Origin: Nitrosomonas cryotolerans ATCC 49181
GTDB lineage: Bacteria > Pseudomonadota > Gammaproteobacteria > Burkholderiales > Nitrosomonadaceae
Assembly (NCBI RefSeq): GCF_900143275.1
Contig: NZ_FSRO01000001.1
Location: 1,754,116 to 1,818,115 of the forward strand
DNA length: 64,000 nucleotides
Reading direction: 5' to 3'
The position numbers and the translations under genes were made by a program. The notes beneath the pieces were generated by a model. It was not told the origin of the DNA, did no database searches, and saw only the letters and a program-made list of their open reading frames with translations. Positions 27,914-37,368 of this stretch are shown here, in pieces (position 1 is the first letter of the stretch; the number at the start of each line of letters is the position of its first letter).

Positions 27914-29629
27914 TTATTTTTTCTGTGCCGTTGTTGTTTGCGGCGAAAATCGCTGTAATACGTGGTTTATCATTCCTTTGGCGAGCTCTTCCTGATCAAA
28001 GAAGATGGTGCCGATATTATCTTTTCTCAGAAGCTCTGAAGTATCTTCACTTTGAGTACGCAGTACAATCTCTATATCCGGATTCAGTGTATGAGCGATT
28101 TCAAGCATTTTGCGTATACTAAGAAGATCTGGCACTGTGATAATGAGCATTGCAGCATCGACGATATGTGCCTGAATCAGAACTGAAGGTTCGGTTACAT
28201 TGCCTGATACAGCAGCAACACCTTGTTTACGAAGATCTTCTACCGACTCTCTGTTTTGTTCCGCAACGACATAGGGAATGCTTCTTTCATTCAGGGCGGT
28301 TGCGATACATTGCCCGACTCGGCCATAACCTGCCAGTATAACCTGCCCTTCAAGATACTTGCGCTCCGTATTCATCGGTAATTCGGCAAATGGGTCATCG
28401 CGTCGTTCCAGGTGGCGTGCCAGTTTCGAGTGCTTGAGCACCCAGCGATTGATTGGTGAGATGACTGCAAATGCCAATGGGTTAAAAGCGATGGAGATCA
28501 ATGCACCAGCAAGCACCAGGCTTAATCCTTCGGTAGGCATTAAGCCGAGAGATAAGCCAAGTCCAGCCAGAATAAAAGAGAATTCACCGATCTGGCCCAG
28601 GCTGGCTGCTACGGTCAAGGCAGTATTCAAAGGATAGCGAAGAGCGAGCACCAGCAACATGGCTGCGATCGACTTGCCGACAATGATAATAGCAACAACA
28701 CCTAATACATGTACGGGTTCTTCAATCAAGATGGCTGGATCGAATAACATTCCTACGGAAACAAAAAATAGTACTGCGAATGCATCGCGCAGTGGTAGTG
28801 ACTCCTCAGCAGCACGATGACTGAATTCAGACTCCCGCATGACCATTCCCGCAAAAAAAGCACCTAATGCAAACGACACATTGAATAGTGCATATGCGCC
28901 ATAAGCAATTCCAATCGCAGATGCGACGATTAATAAAGTAAATAATTCCCGCGAGCCAGTACGTGCGACCTGCCATAACAGCCAAGGTAATATACGGCGG
29001 CCAGCGATCAGCATTAGGGCAATAAAGGCCGAGACTTGAAGCAGCGTCCACCCGACCGTGCGCCATAGTGGGATGGCTTCACTGATGGATGTAACTGGAT
29101 TGTGGAGTATTCCCCCAAGTGATGGGAGTAACACAAGAACCAGGACTGTTACCAGATCTTCTACAACCAGCCAGCCCACCGCGATGCGCCCATTCATCGT
29201 TTCTAGAATAGCGTGAGACTCGAGTGCCTTGAGTAACACCACAGTACTGGCACAGGATAATGATAAGCCAAAAACCAGCCCGGCGCCAAAGTTCCAGCCC
29301 CACCATGAGGCCATACTCATACCTAGAATAGTTGCTACTGCCATTTGTACGATTGCGCCAGGTAACGCAATCCGCTTAACCGCTAGCAGGTCATCCAGGG
29401 AAAAATGAAGCCCAACGCCAAACATCAGCAACATAACGCCGATTTCTGCCAGCTGAGAAGCAATTCCGATATCTGCTACAAATCCTGGTGTTTCTGGGCC
29501 GAGCACAATTCCAGCGAGTAGATAGCCAATCAGTGCTGGGATCTTAAATCGTTCGGCAATAAAGCCAAATATCAAAGCGAGGCCAAAACCAGCCGCGATC
29601 GTGGTGATCAGGGTTACGTTATGTTCCAT
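27914..29629 (-). CDS. CPA2 cation:proton antiporter, YbaL type
   Basis: A 571-residue inner-membrane protein. The exchanger domain covers residues 1-390 (FGLALIFGFIAERFKIPALI, GYLLAGIVLGPETPGF, IGVMLLMFGVGLHFSLDDL, VVEDLVTVLVLVLLPSLGG), followed by a TrkA-N domain with ILAGYGRVGQCIA near residue 430. It lacks the terminal TrkA-C domain found in the antiporter at 22792. Probably potassium- or sodium-proton exchange; ion and regulation are not readable from sequence. The leader holds three near-repeats of ATTCAAA within 29629-29665. Confidence 0.88.
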   Translation of the reverse strand: MEHNVTLITTIAAGFGLALIFGFIAERFKIPALIGYLLAGIVLGPETPGFVADIGIASQLAEIGVMLLMFGVGLHFSLDDLLAVKRIALPGAIVQMAVATILGMSMASWWGWNFGAGLVFGLSLSCASTVVLLKALESHAILETMNGRIAVGWLVVEDLVTVLVLVLLPSLGGILHNPVTSISEAIPLWRTVGWTLLQVSAFIALMLIAGRRILPWLLWQVARTGSRELFTLLIVASAIGIAYGAYALFNVSFALGAFFAGMVMRESEFSHRAAEESLPLRDAFAVLFFVSVGMLFDPAILIEEPVHVLGVVAIIIVGKSIAAMLLVLALRYPLNTALTVAASLGQIGEFSFILAGLGLSLGLMPTEGLSLVLAGALISIAFNPLAFAVISPINRWVLKHSKLARHLERRDDPFAELPMNTERKYLEGQVILAGYGRVGQCIATALNERSIPYVVAEQNRESVEDLRKQGVAAVSGNVTEPSVLIQAHIVDAAMLIITVPDLLSIRKMLEIAHTLNPDIEIVLRTQSEDTSELLRKDNIGTIFFDQEELAKGMINHVLQRFSPQTTTAQKK

Positions 29630-29911
29630 TCAAATCCTATTCAAACTCCATTCAAATTCAATTCACTATCATTATTATAACGTTAATGACAGAACGTCTT
29701 TTTATTGATTGCTTGCTTTTTTGATGTATAAGATAGAATGGTGTTTTACTTTGTCCTGCATAAAGGATGGAGATTCGAGTATTTTCTATCCAGAAGGTGT
29801 TCGGTTGAGGAGTATGTAGGTAGAGAAGAGCTATCGGGTGTGAAGCTATTGGTTATGATCGTGCTACCTTGATTTATAATCAGGCGATGTCTGCTTTTTA
29901 ATTTTGGATAC
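29630..29911. other. Intergenic region between kef-type gene and cbbO end
   Basis: Together with the hairpin at 29912-29958 this makes about 340 bases. It holds short ATTCAAA repeats next to the antiporter start and no gene that I can support. Confidence 0.4.
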
Positions 29912-29958
29912 TTGCCATTAGATAGGTATTGAATACGATTGTTGCTATCTAATGGCAA
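29912..29958 (-). terminator. Long inverted repeat after cbbO
   Basis: TTGCCATTAGATAG (29912-29925) and CTATCTAATGGCAA (29945-29958) are perfect 14-bp arms around a 19-base loop, 12 bases past the cbbO stop. No T run follows on the minus strand, so it may be a stabilising 3' structure more than a classical terminator. Confidence 0.5.
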
Positions 29959-29969
29959 AGTGAATGAGG

Positions 29970-32297
29970 TTAACGAGTCAGCCCAGTATAGAGTATGGGT
30001 AATTTCTCTGGCAGTCTTTCCACATGATCTACCACCAGGTAATTGCGCGCACCAAAGATGCGCGAAACATACTGGTCAGCGCGCGGATCAAGGCTCATGC
30101 AATAGGTAACAATACCAACGCGAGCAGCTTCCTCTACTGCTTTTTTGGTATCGTAGCGCAAATATTGAGGATCCCGTACATCGATATCTGCGGGTTCGCC
30201 ATCGGTGATCACTAGCATCAGCTTCTTGGCAGATTTTTGTAATTTGAGATAGTGACTGGCGTGACGCATGGCTGCACCCATGCGAGTGGAAAGTTGTCCC
30301 GTCATTCCCGCGAGTCGCCCTTTAGGTATTTCATTGTAAGGCTGATCAAAATCCTTATAACGATAATATTCTACATCATGTCGACCATCTGAACAGAAAC
30401 CATGAATTGCAAATGAATCACCAATCTTATCGATAGCATCAGCCAGTAACACGGTCGCCTGGCGTGTTAAATCCAGTACTGAAAAATCCTGTCCGGCAAC
30501 TTTTTCATTGGTTGATTCAGACAGATCGAGCAGGACCAGAACGGAAATATCACGGGTTTTTCTCACTGACCGCATCATGATGCGTGGATCTGGTTGCATA
30601 CCCATCCGCATGTCAATGATGGAGCGAATAGCCGCATTGATATCAATTTCATCACCATCTTCGAGTTTGCGTATGCGACGAACACCTTGTGGTTGCATGG
30701 CATCAAGCAGGAATTTCATGCGGGCAATTTCACGTTTATATTGCTTGGCAATATCGTCAATACAGTGAATATCACCCAGTTTGGCCCGTTTTTCCTGGAC
30801 CGTTGTCCATGCAGGACGTTCAAGCTGAATCTGATAGTCCCATTCGGAGTAGTGATAGGGCGATGAGACAGGCTCTTTACCTTCTAATTCATTGTAAGAA
30901 ATACCCATGTCTTCATAGGGAAAAAATTCTGTTTCCATGACCCAAATTTCCTGGGCATCATCTCCAGCATTTTCAACTTCCACTGCGTTTGCAAATTCCA
31001 TGACGCTGACATGCTTGCGGATTTGCTTGGGTGCATCATAACCGGCGGCTAATGCCTTATTGAAATCAAATTCAACAAATTCCCAAAAATAACGATTGTC
31101 ATCCAGGTAAGGCGCGGTCAGTTGATCAGTACGCGGATTAAAGGAAAGTCCCTTATCTTTAATGCGATGCGCAAGCTGAACACCAATTTCCCATGATATA
31201 TGATGACTATGGAGTTTGCCCTGTGCCTGTGCAAAAAGGTGTCGGCCTTCAACAATCCAGTTATCTGCATCTTGATAAGCTGGATCTAATAATGCCCGAG
31301 CCAGGCGATTCAAATAATCACCAACACTCGTTGCCATTTCCGGGGTGGCAGTATGCAATGTTGACCAGGTTTTGCGTAGGCCTGGAAAGCGGCGAATTGA
31401 AAGTGCCTCAATACGTGCATCTTCTATGACAGCAATAACCGCCATTTGCAGAGGGTTGAGTCCTTCAGCAGAGATGGGTTCCCTTGTTTCTACTAGATGT
31501 GCTGCTGCATGAGCGGCGGCTGCACGATAAATTTCACTGGCTTCTACATCGGCATAGCTATCATAAGCATCTGGCAGATGTATGAAATAATTTTCAATAT
31601 ATGGCTTGTAACCCTCGCGCGTTTCGAAATCACCTGATGTTGGCTTCATAAAAAAATCACGGGCCCATAACGCGCGCATGTACATATTAATACGACGTTG
31701 TACATCGACAAATAAAGTGCCTTTACGTTCCTTTTGTAAAATAGCCAGGGATTCTTTGGATTGTAAGCCGAAATACTTAAACTGTTCCTCATAATCGGTG
31801 CGATGCGCGTGTGCTCCCCACATTGCCCAACGGCGTAATCCACCCAAAGTAAGCTGTCCGAATAGCACATCTAATTTGTCAAGCATTGGGCGTACGCCAC
31901 GTGGGGCCTGTGCTATCAGCGTATTCAGAAATTGCAGATAATTCTGGAATAACTGTGCGTCCCCTAACCGCTGAGCGGCTGTCGGTGCAGTGGCTAGAAC
32001 CAGTTCGATGACTGAACCTGAAGTTCTTGAAGCCAGAGACAAGGCTGCTGTGGCGAGATCAGCAACAACGTCTTCACCAACCTCCTTGGCTACTTGCGGC
32101 GCTTCGTCAATCCAGGTATCCACCAGGCTACGCCCACGCCCAAGGTTCTGCAGTGCAGACGCACCTTTCAAATAATTATCCAGGCCACGGGGAGAAAAAA
32201 TCTTAGTCGCATCTGGCCAGATATTATTTAATAATGCGATCGACTCAGGCTCCAGATCTTCTAGTAATTCCTTGTAGTCACTCAGATTAATACTCAT
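29970..32297 (-). CDS. cbbO: CbbO, RuBisCO activase adaptor with VWA domain
   Basis: A 775-residue protein that works with CbbQ to remove inhibitory sugar phosphates from form I RuBisCO. The C-terminal von Willebrand A domain (about 580-770) has the MIDAS motif DLSEST in VLVLLDLSESTNEK and ITDGEPADIDV. The long N-terminal part is typical of CbbO/NorD proteins. It lies 78 bases after cbbQ in cbbLSQO. The cbbN gene that follows cbbO in N. europaea is not present here. Confidence 0.93.
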   Translation of the reverse strand: MSINLSDYKELLEDLEPESIALLNNIWPDATKIFSPRGLDNYLKGASALQNLGRGRSLVDTWIDEAPQVAKEVGEDVVADLATAALSLASRTSGSVIELVLATAPTAAQRLGDAQLFQNYLQFLNTLIAQAPRGVRPMLDKLDVLFGQLTLGGLRRWAMWGAHAHRTDYEEQFKYFGLQSKESLAILQKERKGTLFVDVQRRINMYMRALWARDFFMKPTSGDFETREGYKPYIENYFIHLPDAYDSYADVEASEIYRAAAAHAAAHLVETREPISAEGLNPLQMAVIAVIEDARIEALSIRRFPGLRKTWSTLHTATPEMATSVGDYLNRLARALLDPAYQDADNWIVEGRHLFAQAQGKLHSHHISWEIGVQLAHRIKDKGLSFNPRTDQLTAPYLDDNRYFWEFVEFDFNKALAAGYDAPKQIRKHVSVMEFANAVEVENAGDDAQEIWVMETEFFPYEDMGISYNELEGKEPVSSPYHYSEWDYQIQLERPAWTTVQEKRAKLGDIHCIDDIAKQYKREIARMKFLLDAMQPQGVRRIRKLEDGDEIDINAAIRSIIDMRMGMQPDPRIMMRSVRKTRDISVLVLLDLSESTNEKVAGQDFSVLDLTRQATVLLADAIDKIGDSFAIHGFCSDGRHDVEYYRYKDFDQPYNEIPKGRLAGMTGQLSTRMGAAMRHASHYLKLQKSAKKLMLVITDGEPADIDVRDPQYLRYDTKKAVEEAARVGIVTYCMSLDPRADQYVSRIFGARNYLVVDHVERLPEKLPILYTGLTR

Positions 32298-32375
32298 GTT
32301 GTATTCACCTATTTACACAAAATCCACCAGCTGGTGAGAATTAGTTATTGCTGTTATTTTTAATGTAATGGTTAA

Positions 32376-33179
32376 TTAAAAAAAAGTGGTTACAGCGGCA
32401 TCCAGTGCATCTCGCATATCAGGGTCATCAGTAATCGGTCGAACCAGCGCAACTCGACAAGCAGCATGCGCATCAATATTTTTGACAATCAGGCTTCCTG
32501 CGTAAATCAGCATGCGCGTAGAAATTCCTTCATCCAGCCCATGTCCTTTCAAATTGCGTGCTCGTTCAGCTATTGAAACCAATTTTTCTGCAATATCCAG
32601 TGATACGCCCGTTTCATGTGCGACAATTTCACTTTCTGTATCATGCTCTGGATAATTGAAATCAAGGCCACCAAACCGTTGTTTAGTAGATTGTTTGAGA
32701 TCCTTCATCAGGCTTTGATATCCCGGGTTATAAGAAATGACAATCTGAAAATCAGCGTGTGCATGAAGGAGTTCGCCTTTTTTCTCCAGCGGTAATACAC
32801 GCCGGTTATCAGTTAGTGGGTGAATAACTACAGTAGTATCTTGTCGCGCTTCCACAATTTCGTCCAGATAACAGATTGCACCATAACGGGCAGCAATGGC
32901 TAACGGGCCATCTTGCCAGTATGTTCCTTTTGCATCGAGTAAAAAACGACCGACCAGATCGGATGCTGTCATATCTTCGTTACAGGCGACAGTAATAAGC
33001 GGTTTTTTTAATTTCCAGGCCATGTGCTCGACAAACCGAGTTTTTCCGCAACCGGTCGGGCCCTTAAGCATCATGGGCATACGCACAGAATAGGCAGCCT
33101 CATACAGTTCCACTTCGTCAGCAATTGGAAGGTAGTAAGGTTCTGTAGTAATACGGTACTGATCAATGATCTCGCTCAT
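32376..33179 (-). CDS. cbbQ: CbbQ, MoxR-family AAA+ ATPase
   Basis: A 267-residue AAA+ protein forming the motor of the CbbQO RuBisCO activase. Walker A is GPTGCGKT (residues 40-47), Walker B is ICYLDEI, and sensor-like ISYNPGYQ follows. Length agrees with CbbQ/NorQ. The gene lies between cbbS and cbbO. An intrinsic terminator between cbbS and cbbQ (33225-33257) probably lowers its expression relative to cbbLS. Confidence 0.95.
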   Translation of the reverse strand: MSEIIDQYRITTEPYYLPIADEVELYEAAYSVRMPMMLKGPTGCGKTRFVEHMAWKLKKPLITVACNEDMTASDLVGRFLLDAKGTYWQDGPLAIAARYGAICYLDEIVEARQDTTVVIHPLTDNRRVLPLEKKGELLHAHADFQIVISYNPGYQSLMKDLKQSTKQRFGGLDFNYPEHDTESEIVAHETGVSLDIAEKLVSIAERARNLKGHGLDEGISTRMLIYAGSLIVKNIDAHAACRVALVRPITDDPDMRDALDAAVTTFF

Positions 33180-33224
33180 GATGAACTCCTGTTTAACTCT
33201 TTAGAATGCATATATTTAGGTCAA

Positions 33225-33257
33225 AAAAAACCCCCGACCCTTACGGGTAATGGGGGC
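33225..33257 (-). terminator. Terminator between cbbS and cbbQ
   Basis: On the minus strand GCCCCCATTACCC pairs with GGGTCGGGGG and is followed by eight T. It lies 31 bases after the cbbS stop. Read-through would be needed for cbbQO if no separate promoter exists. Confidence 0.85.
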
Positions 33258-33287
33258 TTCGGGTAGTAAGTAAAGCCCGGCTACTGC

Positions 33288-33644
33288 TTAAACGGTCTTG
33301 CCACGGTAGATCACCATAGCTGCACCTTGAGATTGATTGAAATTATTGTAACCAATCAAGCGTACATGATTGTTTGGGTTAGCCTTATGACAGGCGGCCG
33401 CTTCTGTCAATACGCGATCTACATCGGTCTCACCAAACATGGGTAATTTCCACATATACCAGTAGGAATCCATCAGGTATTCTGGCTCGGTATGCTCAAT
33501 CGCGGGATTCCAGCCTTTACTGATTAGATATTCTACCTGTTTCTTGATTTCATCATCAGTCATTGCAGGCAGGTAAGAAAAGGTTTCAAACTTGCGACTT
33601 GCTGGATCACTGACACGCGATTTGTAATCGATTACTTCACTCAT
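33288..33644 (-). CDS. cbbS: RuBisCO small subunit, form I
   Basis: A 118-residue subunit of the L8S8 enzyme. Family segments: [42 protein letters not shown], and [23 protein letters not shown]. Length fits the green-like form IA. It follows cbbL after 79 bases with a GGAG-type site. Confidence 0.97.
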   Translation of the reverse strand: MSEVIDYKSRVSDPASRKFETFSYLPAMTDDEIKKQVEYLISKGWNPAIEHTEPEYLMDSYWYMWKLPMFGETDVDRVLTEAAACHKANPNNHVRLIGYNNFNQSQGAAMVIYRGKTV

Positions 33645-33723
33645 TAATTTTACTCCTTGAATTCAGTTACAAGGGAAGAAAAAGCCCTATGACAGCCGTT
33701 TCTTCCACTTACTTTTTTATTGC

Positions 33724-35142
33724 TTATTTGTGAGCTACGTCTAATTTATCAACAGTATCAAATTCGAACTTGATCTCTTTCCATGTTTCCATGGCAATCT
33801 TCAGTTCAGGACTACTTTTAGCTGCTTTAGTCAGAATATCCTTGCCTTCCTTCTCAATTTCCACGCCACGATTACGTGCTTCTACGCAGGCTTCCAAAGC
33901 TACCCGATTAGCTGCTGCACCTGCAGCGTTACCCCATGGATGACCCAATGTGCCGCCACCAAACTGCAAGCAGGCATCGTCACCAAAAATGGCAACTAGA
34001 GCAGGCATGTGCCATACGTGGATACCACCCGAAGCGACTGGAAATACGCCCGGCATGGAACCCCAATCCTGGTTGAAAAATAAACCACGATTACGATCTT
34101 CTTTAATATATTTGTCGCGCATGGTATCGATCCAGCCCAGGGTGGCTTCGCGATCACCTTCCAATTTACCAACCACAGTACCAGAATGGAGGTGATCTCC
34201 ACCTGATAGACGCAATACTTTAGTCAGCACGCGGAAATGAATACCATGATGTGGGTTACGATCAAGCACGGCGTGCATGGCTCGATGGATGTGTAATAAC
34301 ATACCGTTATTACGACACCAATTAGCCAGTCCCGTATTAGCAGTTAAGCCACCGGTCAAATAATCATGCATGATGATCGGTGCGCCTAATTCCTTTGCAA
34401 ACTCAGCACGCTTATACATTTCTTCTGGAGTCGGTGCGGTCACGTTAAGGTAATGGCCTTTACGTTCACCTGTTTCGCGCTCAGCCTTTTGACAAGCTTC
34501 CACTACGAATTCAAAACGATCACGCCAGCGCATAAATGGCTGACTATTTATGTTTTCATCATCTTTGGTTAAATCTAAACCACCGCGCAGGCATTCGTAC
34601 ACAGCCCGGCCATAGTTCTTGGCAGACAAGCCTAGTTTAGGCTTAATGGTACATCCTAGCAGGGCCCGGCCATACTTATTCAAACGATCACGTTCAACCT
34701 GAATACCGGCAGGAGGACCACCACAGGTTTTTACATAGGCAATCGGGAACCGCACATCTTCCAGGCGTAATGCACGCAGCGCCTTGAAGCCAAATACATT
34801 GCCGACCAGTGAAGTTAACACGTTAACTACTGAACCTTCTTCAAACAGGTCGATTGGGTAAGCCACAAAAGCGTAGAAACAGGTGTCATCACCGGGTACG
34901 TCTTCAATCCGATAAGCGCGTCCTTTATAGTACTCCAGATCGGTCAATAGATCAGTCCATACCGTGGTCCAAGTGCCGGTGGAAGATTCTGCCGCAACTG
35001 CGGCAGCCACTTCTTCACGTGGTACACCAGGTTGTGGGGTGATTTTAAAGCATGCCAGTAGATCGGTATCCAACGGTGTGTACTCCGGGGTCCAGTAAGT
35101 CTGGCGATACTCTTTTACACCTGCGTTATATGTCTTTGCCAT
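33724..35142 (-). CDS. cbbL: RuBisCO large subunit, form IA
   Basis: A 472-residue catalytic subunit fixing CO2 onto ribulose 1,5-bisphosphate. It shows [32 protein letters not shown], the activation site [20 protein letters not shown] with carbamylated Lys near residue 195, [31 protein letters not shown] and [13 protein letters not shown]. The sequence is of the green-like IA group known from ammonia and sulfur oxidisers. It is the first gene of cbbLSQO. A promoter and a LysR-type box lie in the cbbL-cbbR intergenic region. No carboxysome genes are seen. Confidence 0.98.
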   Translation of the reverse strand: MAKTYNAGVKEYRQTYWTPEYTPLDTDLLACFKITPQPGVPREEVAAAVAAESSTGTWTTVWTDLLTDLEYYKGRAYRIEDVPGDDTCFYAFVAYPIDLFEEGSVVNVLTSLVGNVFGFKALRALRLEDVRFPIAYVKTCGGPPAGIQVERDRLNKYGRALLGCTIKPKLGLSAKNYGRAVYECLRGGLDLTKDDENINSQPFMRWRDRFEFVVEACQKAERETGERKGHYLNVTAPTPEEMYKRAEFAKELGAPIIMHDYLTGGLTANTGLANWCRNNGMLLHIHRAMHAVLDRNPHHGIHFRVLTKVLRLSGGDHLHSGTVVGKLEGDREATLGWIDTMRDKYIKEDRNRGLFFNQDWGSMPGVFPVASGGIHVWHMPALVAIFGDDACLQFGGGTLGHPWGNAAGAAANRVALEACVEARNRGVEIEKEGKDILTKAAKSSPELKIAMETWKEIKFEFDTVDKLDVAHK

Positions 35143-35259
35143 AATATTTTCTCCAGTTACAGTTAAATTCCACTCAGTCTACCAGTTATGCAGAAAGAAG
35201 ACAGGAAACAAAGATGGAAAACAGTGTTACAAACATGACTACTTGATGCATGGACATAC

Positions 35260-35288
35260 ACTATAATGATAAATATCTATAAGAACAA
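35260..35288 (-). promoter_or_regulatory. Sigma70 promoter of cbbL
   Basis: On the minus strand TTGTTC (35283-35288) is followed by 17 bases and TATAGT (35260-35265). The predicted start of transcription is near 35253, about 110 bases before the cbbL ATG. The CbbR-like box sits just upstream of the -35. Confidence 0.6.
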
Positions 35289-35310
35289 ATCAATAATTCT
35301 AATAACTATG

Positions 35311-35326
35311 ATAAGCATTTACTTAT
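35311..35326. promoter_or_regulatory. Candidate CbbR binding site
   Basis: ATAAG, six bases, CTTAT form an inverted repeat with T-N11-A character, as expected for LysR-type regulators. Its centre lies about 65 bases upstream of the predicted cbbL start, the usual recognition-site position, and within 40 bases of the cbbR start, allowing autoregulation. Confidence 0.5.
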
Positions 35327-35349
35327 GATGATATTGTGATTATCGACTT

Positions 35350-36264
35350 ATGTTGCATTTTACATTACGACAATTGAGAGTATTTGAATCTGTTGCGCGT
35401 CATCTGAGTTATTCTCGTGCTGCTGAAGAATTATATCTGACCCAACCAGCTGTTTCCATGCAAATCAAGCAATTAGAAGGAAATATTGGACTACCCTTAT
35501 TTGAACAAATAGGGAAGCGAGTATATCTGACCGAGCCTGGGCGCGAGCTTTATCATTACAGCCGTGAAATTTTTCAACAACTGGCGGATATGGAAGTTGC
35601 CTTGAGTGAACTAAAAGGATTGGAGCGTGGCCGACTTAATATTTCAGTGGTTAGCACTGCGAATTACTTTGCACCACATTTGTTGGCAAAATTCTGTCAA
35701 CGTTATAGTGGTATTACCGTCAGTCTACATGTATCCAATCGCGAAACGGTATTGAAACAATTGGCGGATAACCTAACCGATCTTGCCATCATGGGACAAC
35801 CGCCGGAAAATTTAGATATTGTTAGCGAATCATTTATGGAAAACCCTTTGATTGTCATTGCGCCTCCGAATCATCCGCTTTGCAAGGCTCGCCAGATCCC
35901 GGTAAAAAGGCTGGAGCAAGAGATTTTCCTGGTGCGTGAACCGGGTTCTGGAACACGAAGCGCTATGGAACGTTTCTTTGACGCGCATAAAATCAAGATT
36001 AACAGGGGAATGGAGACGGATACCACGGAGGCTATTAAGCAAGCCGTACAAGCAGGTATGGGGCTTGGTATTATGTCATTACATACGGCTGAACTGGAGC
36101 TTGAAACAAAACGCTTGCAAGTATTAGATGTGCAGGGATTTCCAATTATACGCCATTGGCATATCGTGAATCGTAAGAATAAACGCCTTTCAAATGTCGC
36201 ACGGGTATTTAAGGAGTTCCTGCTTGTAGAAGCGCCTGGATTAATGCCTAAAACAGTGCTTTGA
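35350..36264 (+). CDS. cbbR: CbbR, LysR-type regulator of the cbb operon
   Basis: A 304-residue LysR-family protein. The winged helix-turn-helix covers residues 1-60 (LRQLRVFESVARHLSYSRAA, LTQPAVSMQIKQLE), followed by the effector domain. It is transcribed away from cbbL with 207 bases between starts, the classic arrangement. It is expected to activate cbbLSQO in response to Calvin-cycle metabolites. Confidence 0.93.
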   Translation: MLHFTLRQLRVFESVARHLSYSRAAEELYLTQPAVSMQIKQLEGNIGLPLFEQIGKRVYLTEPGRELYHYSREIFQQLADMEVALSELKGLERGRLNISVVSTANYFAPHLLAKFCQRYSGITVSLHVSNRETVLKQLADNLTDLAIMGQPPENLDIVSESFMENPLIVIAPPNHPLCKARQIPVKRLEQEIFLVREPGSGTRSAMERFFDAHKIKINRGMETDTTEAIKQAVQAGMGLGIMSLHTAELELETKRLQVLDVQGFPIIRHWHIVNRKNKRLSNVARVFKEFLLVEAPGLMPKTVL

Positions 36265-36567
36265 CTATCGGTTTATAACTTCCTGCCATGAAGTTACGGC
36301 GCTTTCAAAATCAGTAATTGGAATTTTGATTACACTACCGGTGTCTTCTGCATAATCTTCTTCGATCTCAATATGGTTAGGAAATAAACGAAGACAATAA
36401 GCATTGCCGATTCTTTCCCATGAAGGAATTTGTCCAGAGCGGACTGCTTTTATTTTTTGCAATAGTTCTTCTACTCCTTTAGGGCTTTTTTGTATGTCAA
36501 TGGTAAGATAAGCTGTTATAAGATCCTGGGAAGGGTTATTCTGTAGTTGTTTTTTTTGTTTAACCAT
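36265..36567 (-). CDS. Probable immunity protein for the EndoU-like nuclease
   Basis: About 100 residues from ATG at 36567 (MVKQKKQLQNNPSQDLITAY). The frame is open further upstream, but that part overlaps the EndoU gene and has no signal. It is acidic at the C-terminal half (IEIEEDYAEDTGSVIKIPI) and has no membrane segment, so it is probably cytoplasmic. It begins 7 bases after the EndoU stop on the same strand. Small size, cytoplasmic nature and linkage to a secreted nuclease suggest an immunity role, which is inference; I do not recognise the family. Confidence 0.5.
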   Translation of the reverse strand: MVKQKKQLQNNPSQDLITAYLTIDIQKSPKGVEELLQKIKAVRSGQIPSWERIGNAYCLRLFPNHIEIEEDYAEDTGSVIKIPITDFESAVTSWQEVINR

Positions 36568-36574
36568 TTGATTT

Positions 36575-37135
36575 TCAGTCGTAAATTGGAAATGCTGTAT
36601 TGATTCTGCCATCCTTAAGGCGCGCGAAAGCGATCGTAAAAGATTGATTATTAATACTGCAGAATTGTATTGAATTTTCCTCGGTGATGGGAGGTTTATT
36701 TTGCCCACATGTTAACCAATCTGGAGAACCCGAGGGACAATGAGGGCTGGAATATGCAGATGCATAGGAAATTGAATTAAGCACCTGTTCAATTGAACAG
36801 TGATCGGGAAACATGGAAGAGAATTTATTTTTGTTTAGACGGTGTTGATAAGACCATCTACCAGTATAGACACCTGCAGCATTAGGGGAGTCCTGGATTG
36901 TGAAATATGCAATAGTTGAAGGATTCAATCCATTCGGTCGCGAATGAAAACCTTTTGGACGATCTTTTCTCCATTCGCCACAAAAAATATGTTGCTGGTT
37001 GATCTGTAAGCCATTATGCAGTGTTACCCAGCGAGGCAATGTCGAACAATTTATTTCCGCTTGTACAGTTAGTGGAAGTAGAAAAAGTACAAGTAGTACT
37101 AATGGAGTGATTCTTTTGACCGAAATGGTATACAT
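36575..37135 (-). CDS. Secreted EndoU-like nuclease
   Basis: A 186-residue protein with a signal peptide (residues 1-26, cleavage after VQA). The mature part resembles the bacterial EndoU fold: His49 in NQQHIFCGEWR, His64 in KGFHSRPNG, a YTGRWSYQ strand, and the terminal motif RLKDGRINTAFPIYD, comparable to the Lys and T-FFP end of EndoU toxins. It contains several cysteines, consistent with export and disulfides. EndoU domains cut RNA after uridine and occur at the ends of contact-dependent toxins; here the domain stands alone. Followed by a small probable immunity gene. Confidence 0.65.
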   Translation of the reverse strand: MYTISVKRITPLVLLVLFLLPLTVQAEINCSTLPRWVTLHNGLQINQQHIFCGEWRKDRPKGFHSRPNGLNPSTIAYFTIQDSPNAAGVYTGRWSYQHRLNKNKFSSMFPDHCSIEQVLNSISYASAYSSPHCPSGSPDWLTCGQNKPPITEENSIQFCSINNQSFTIAFARLKDGRINTAFPIYD

Positions 37136-37368
37136 GATTTTCTATATATAAAAAATGGATAAACATGCGCTGGATTAATGAAGCTTATACACATGTATTT
37201 GTATCATATTTAATGATGGTATGTCTGAAATAAACAGCAGAGTTTATTTGAGACGTGGACTGTTCATATGGACTCAATTCTATTTGGTGGTGTACTTGTT
37301 TTTTTAAAGTACGATTCTTACTTACTATAAATTATAGCTGGTTAGCTATTACTAATATCGGGTATTAC

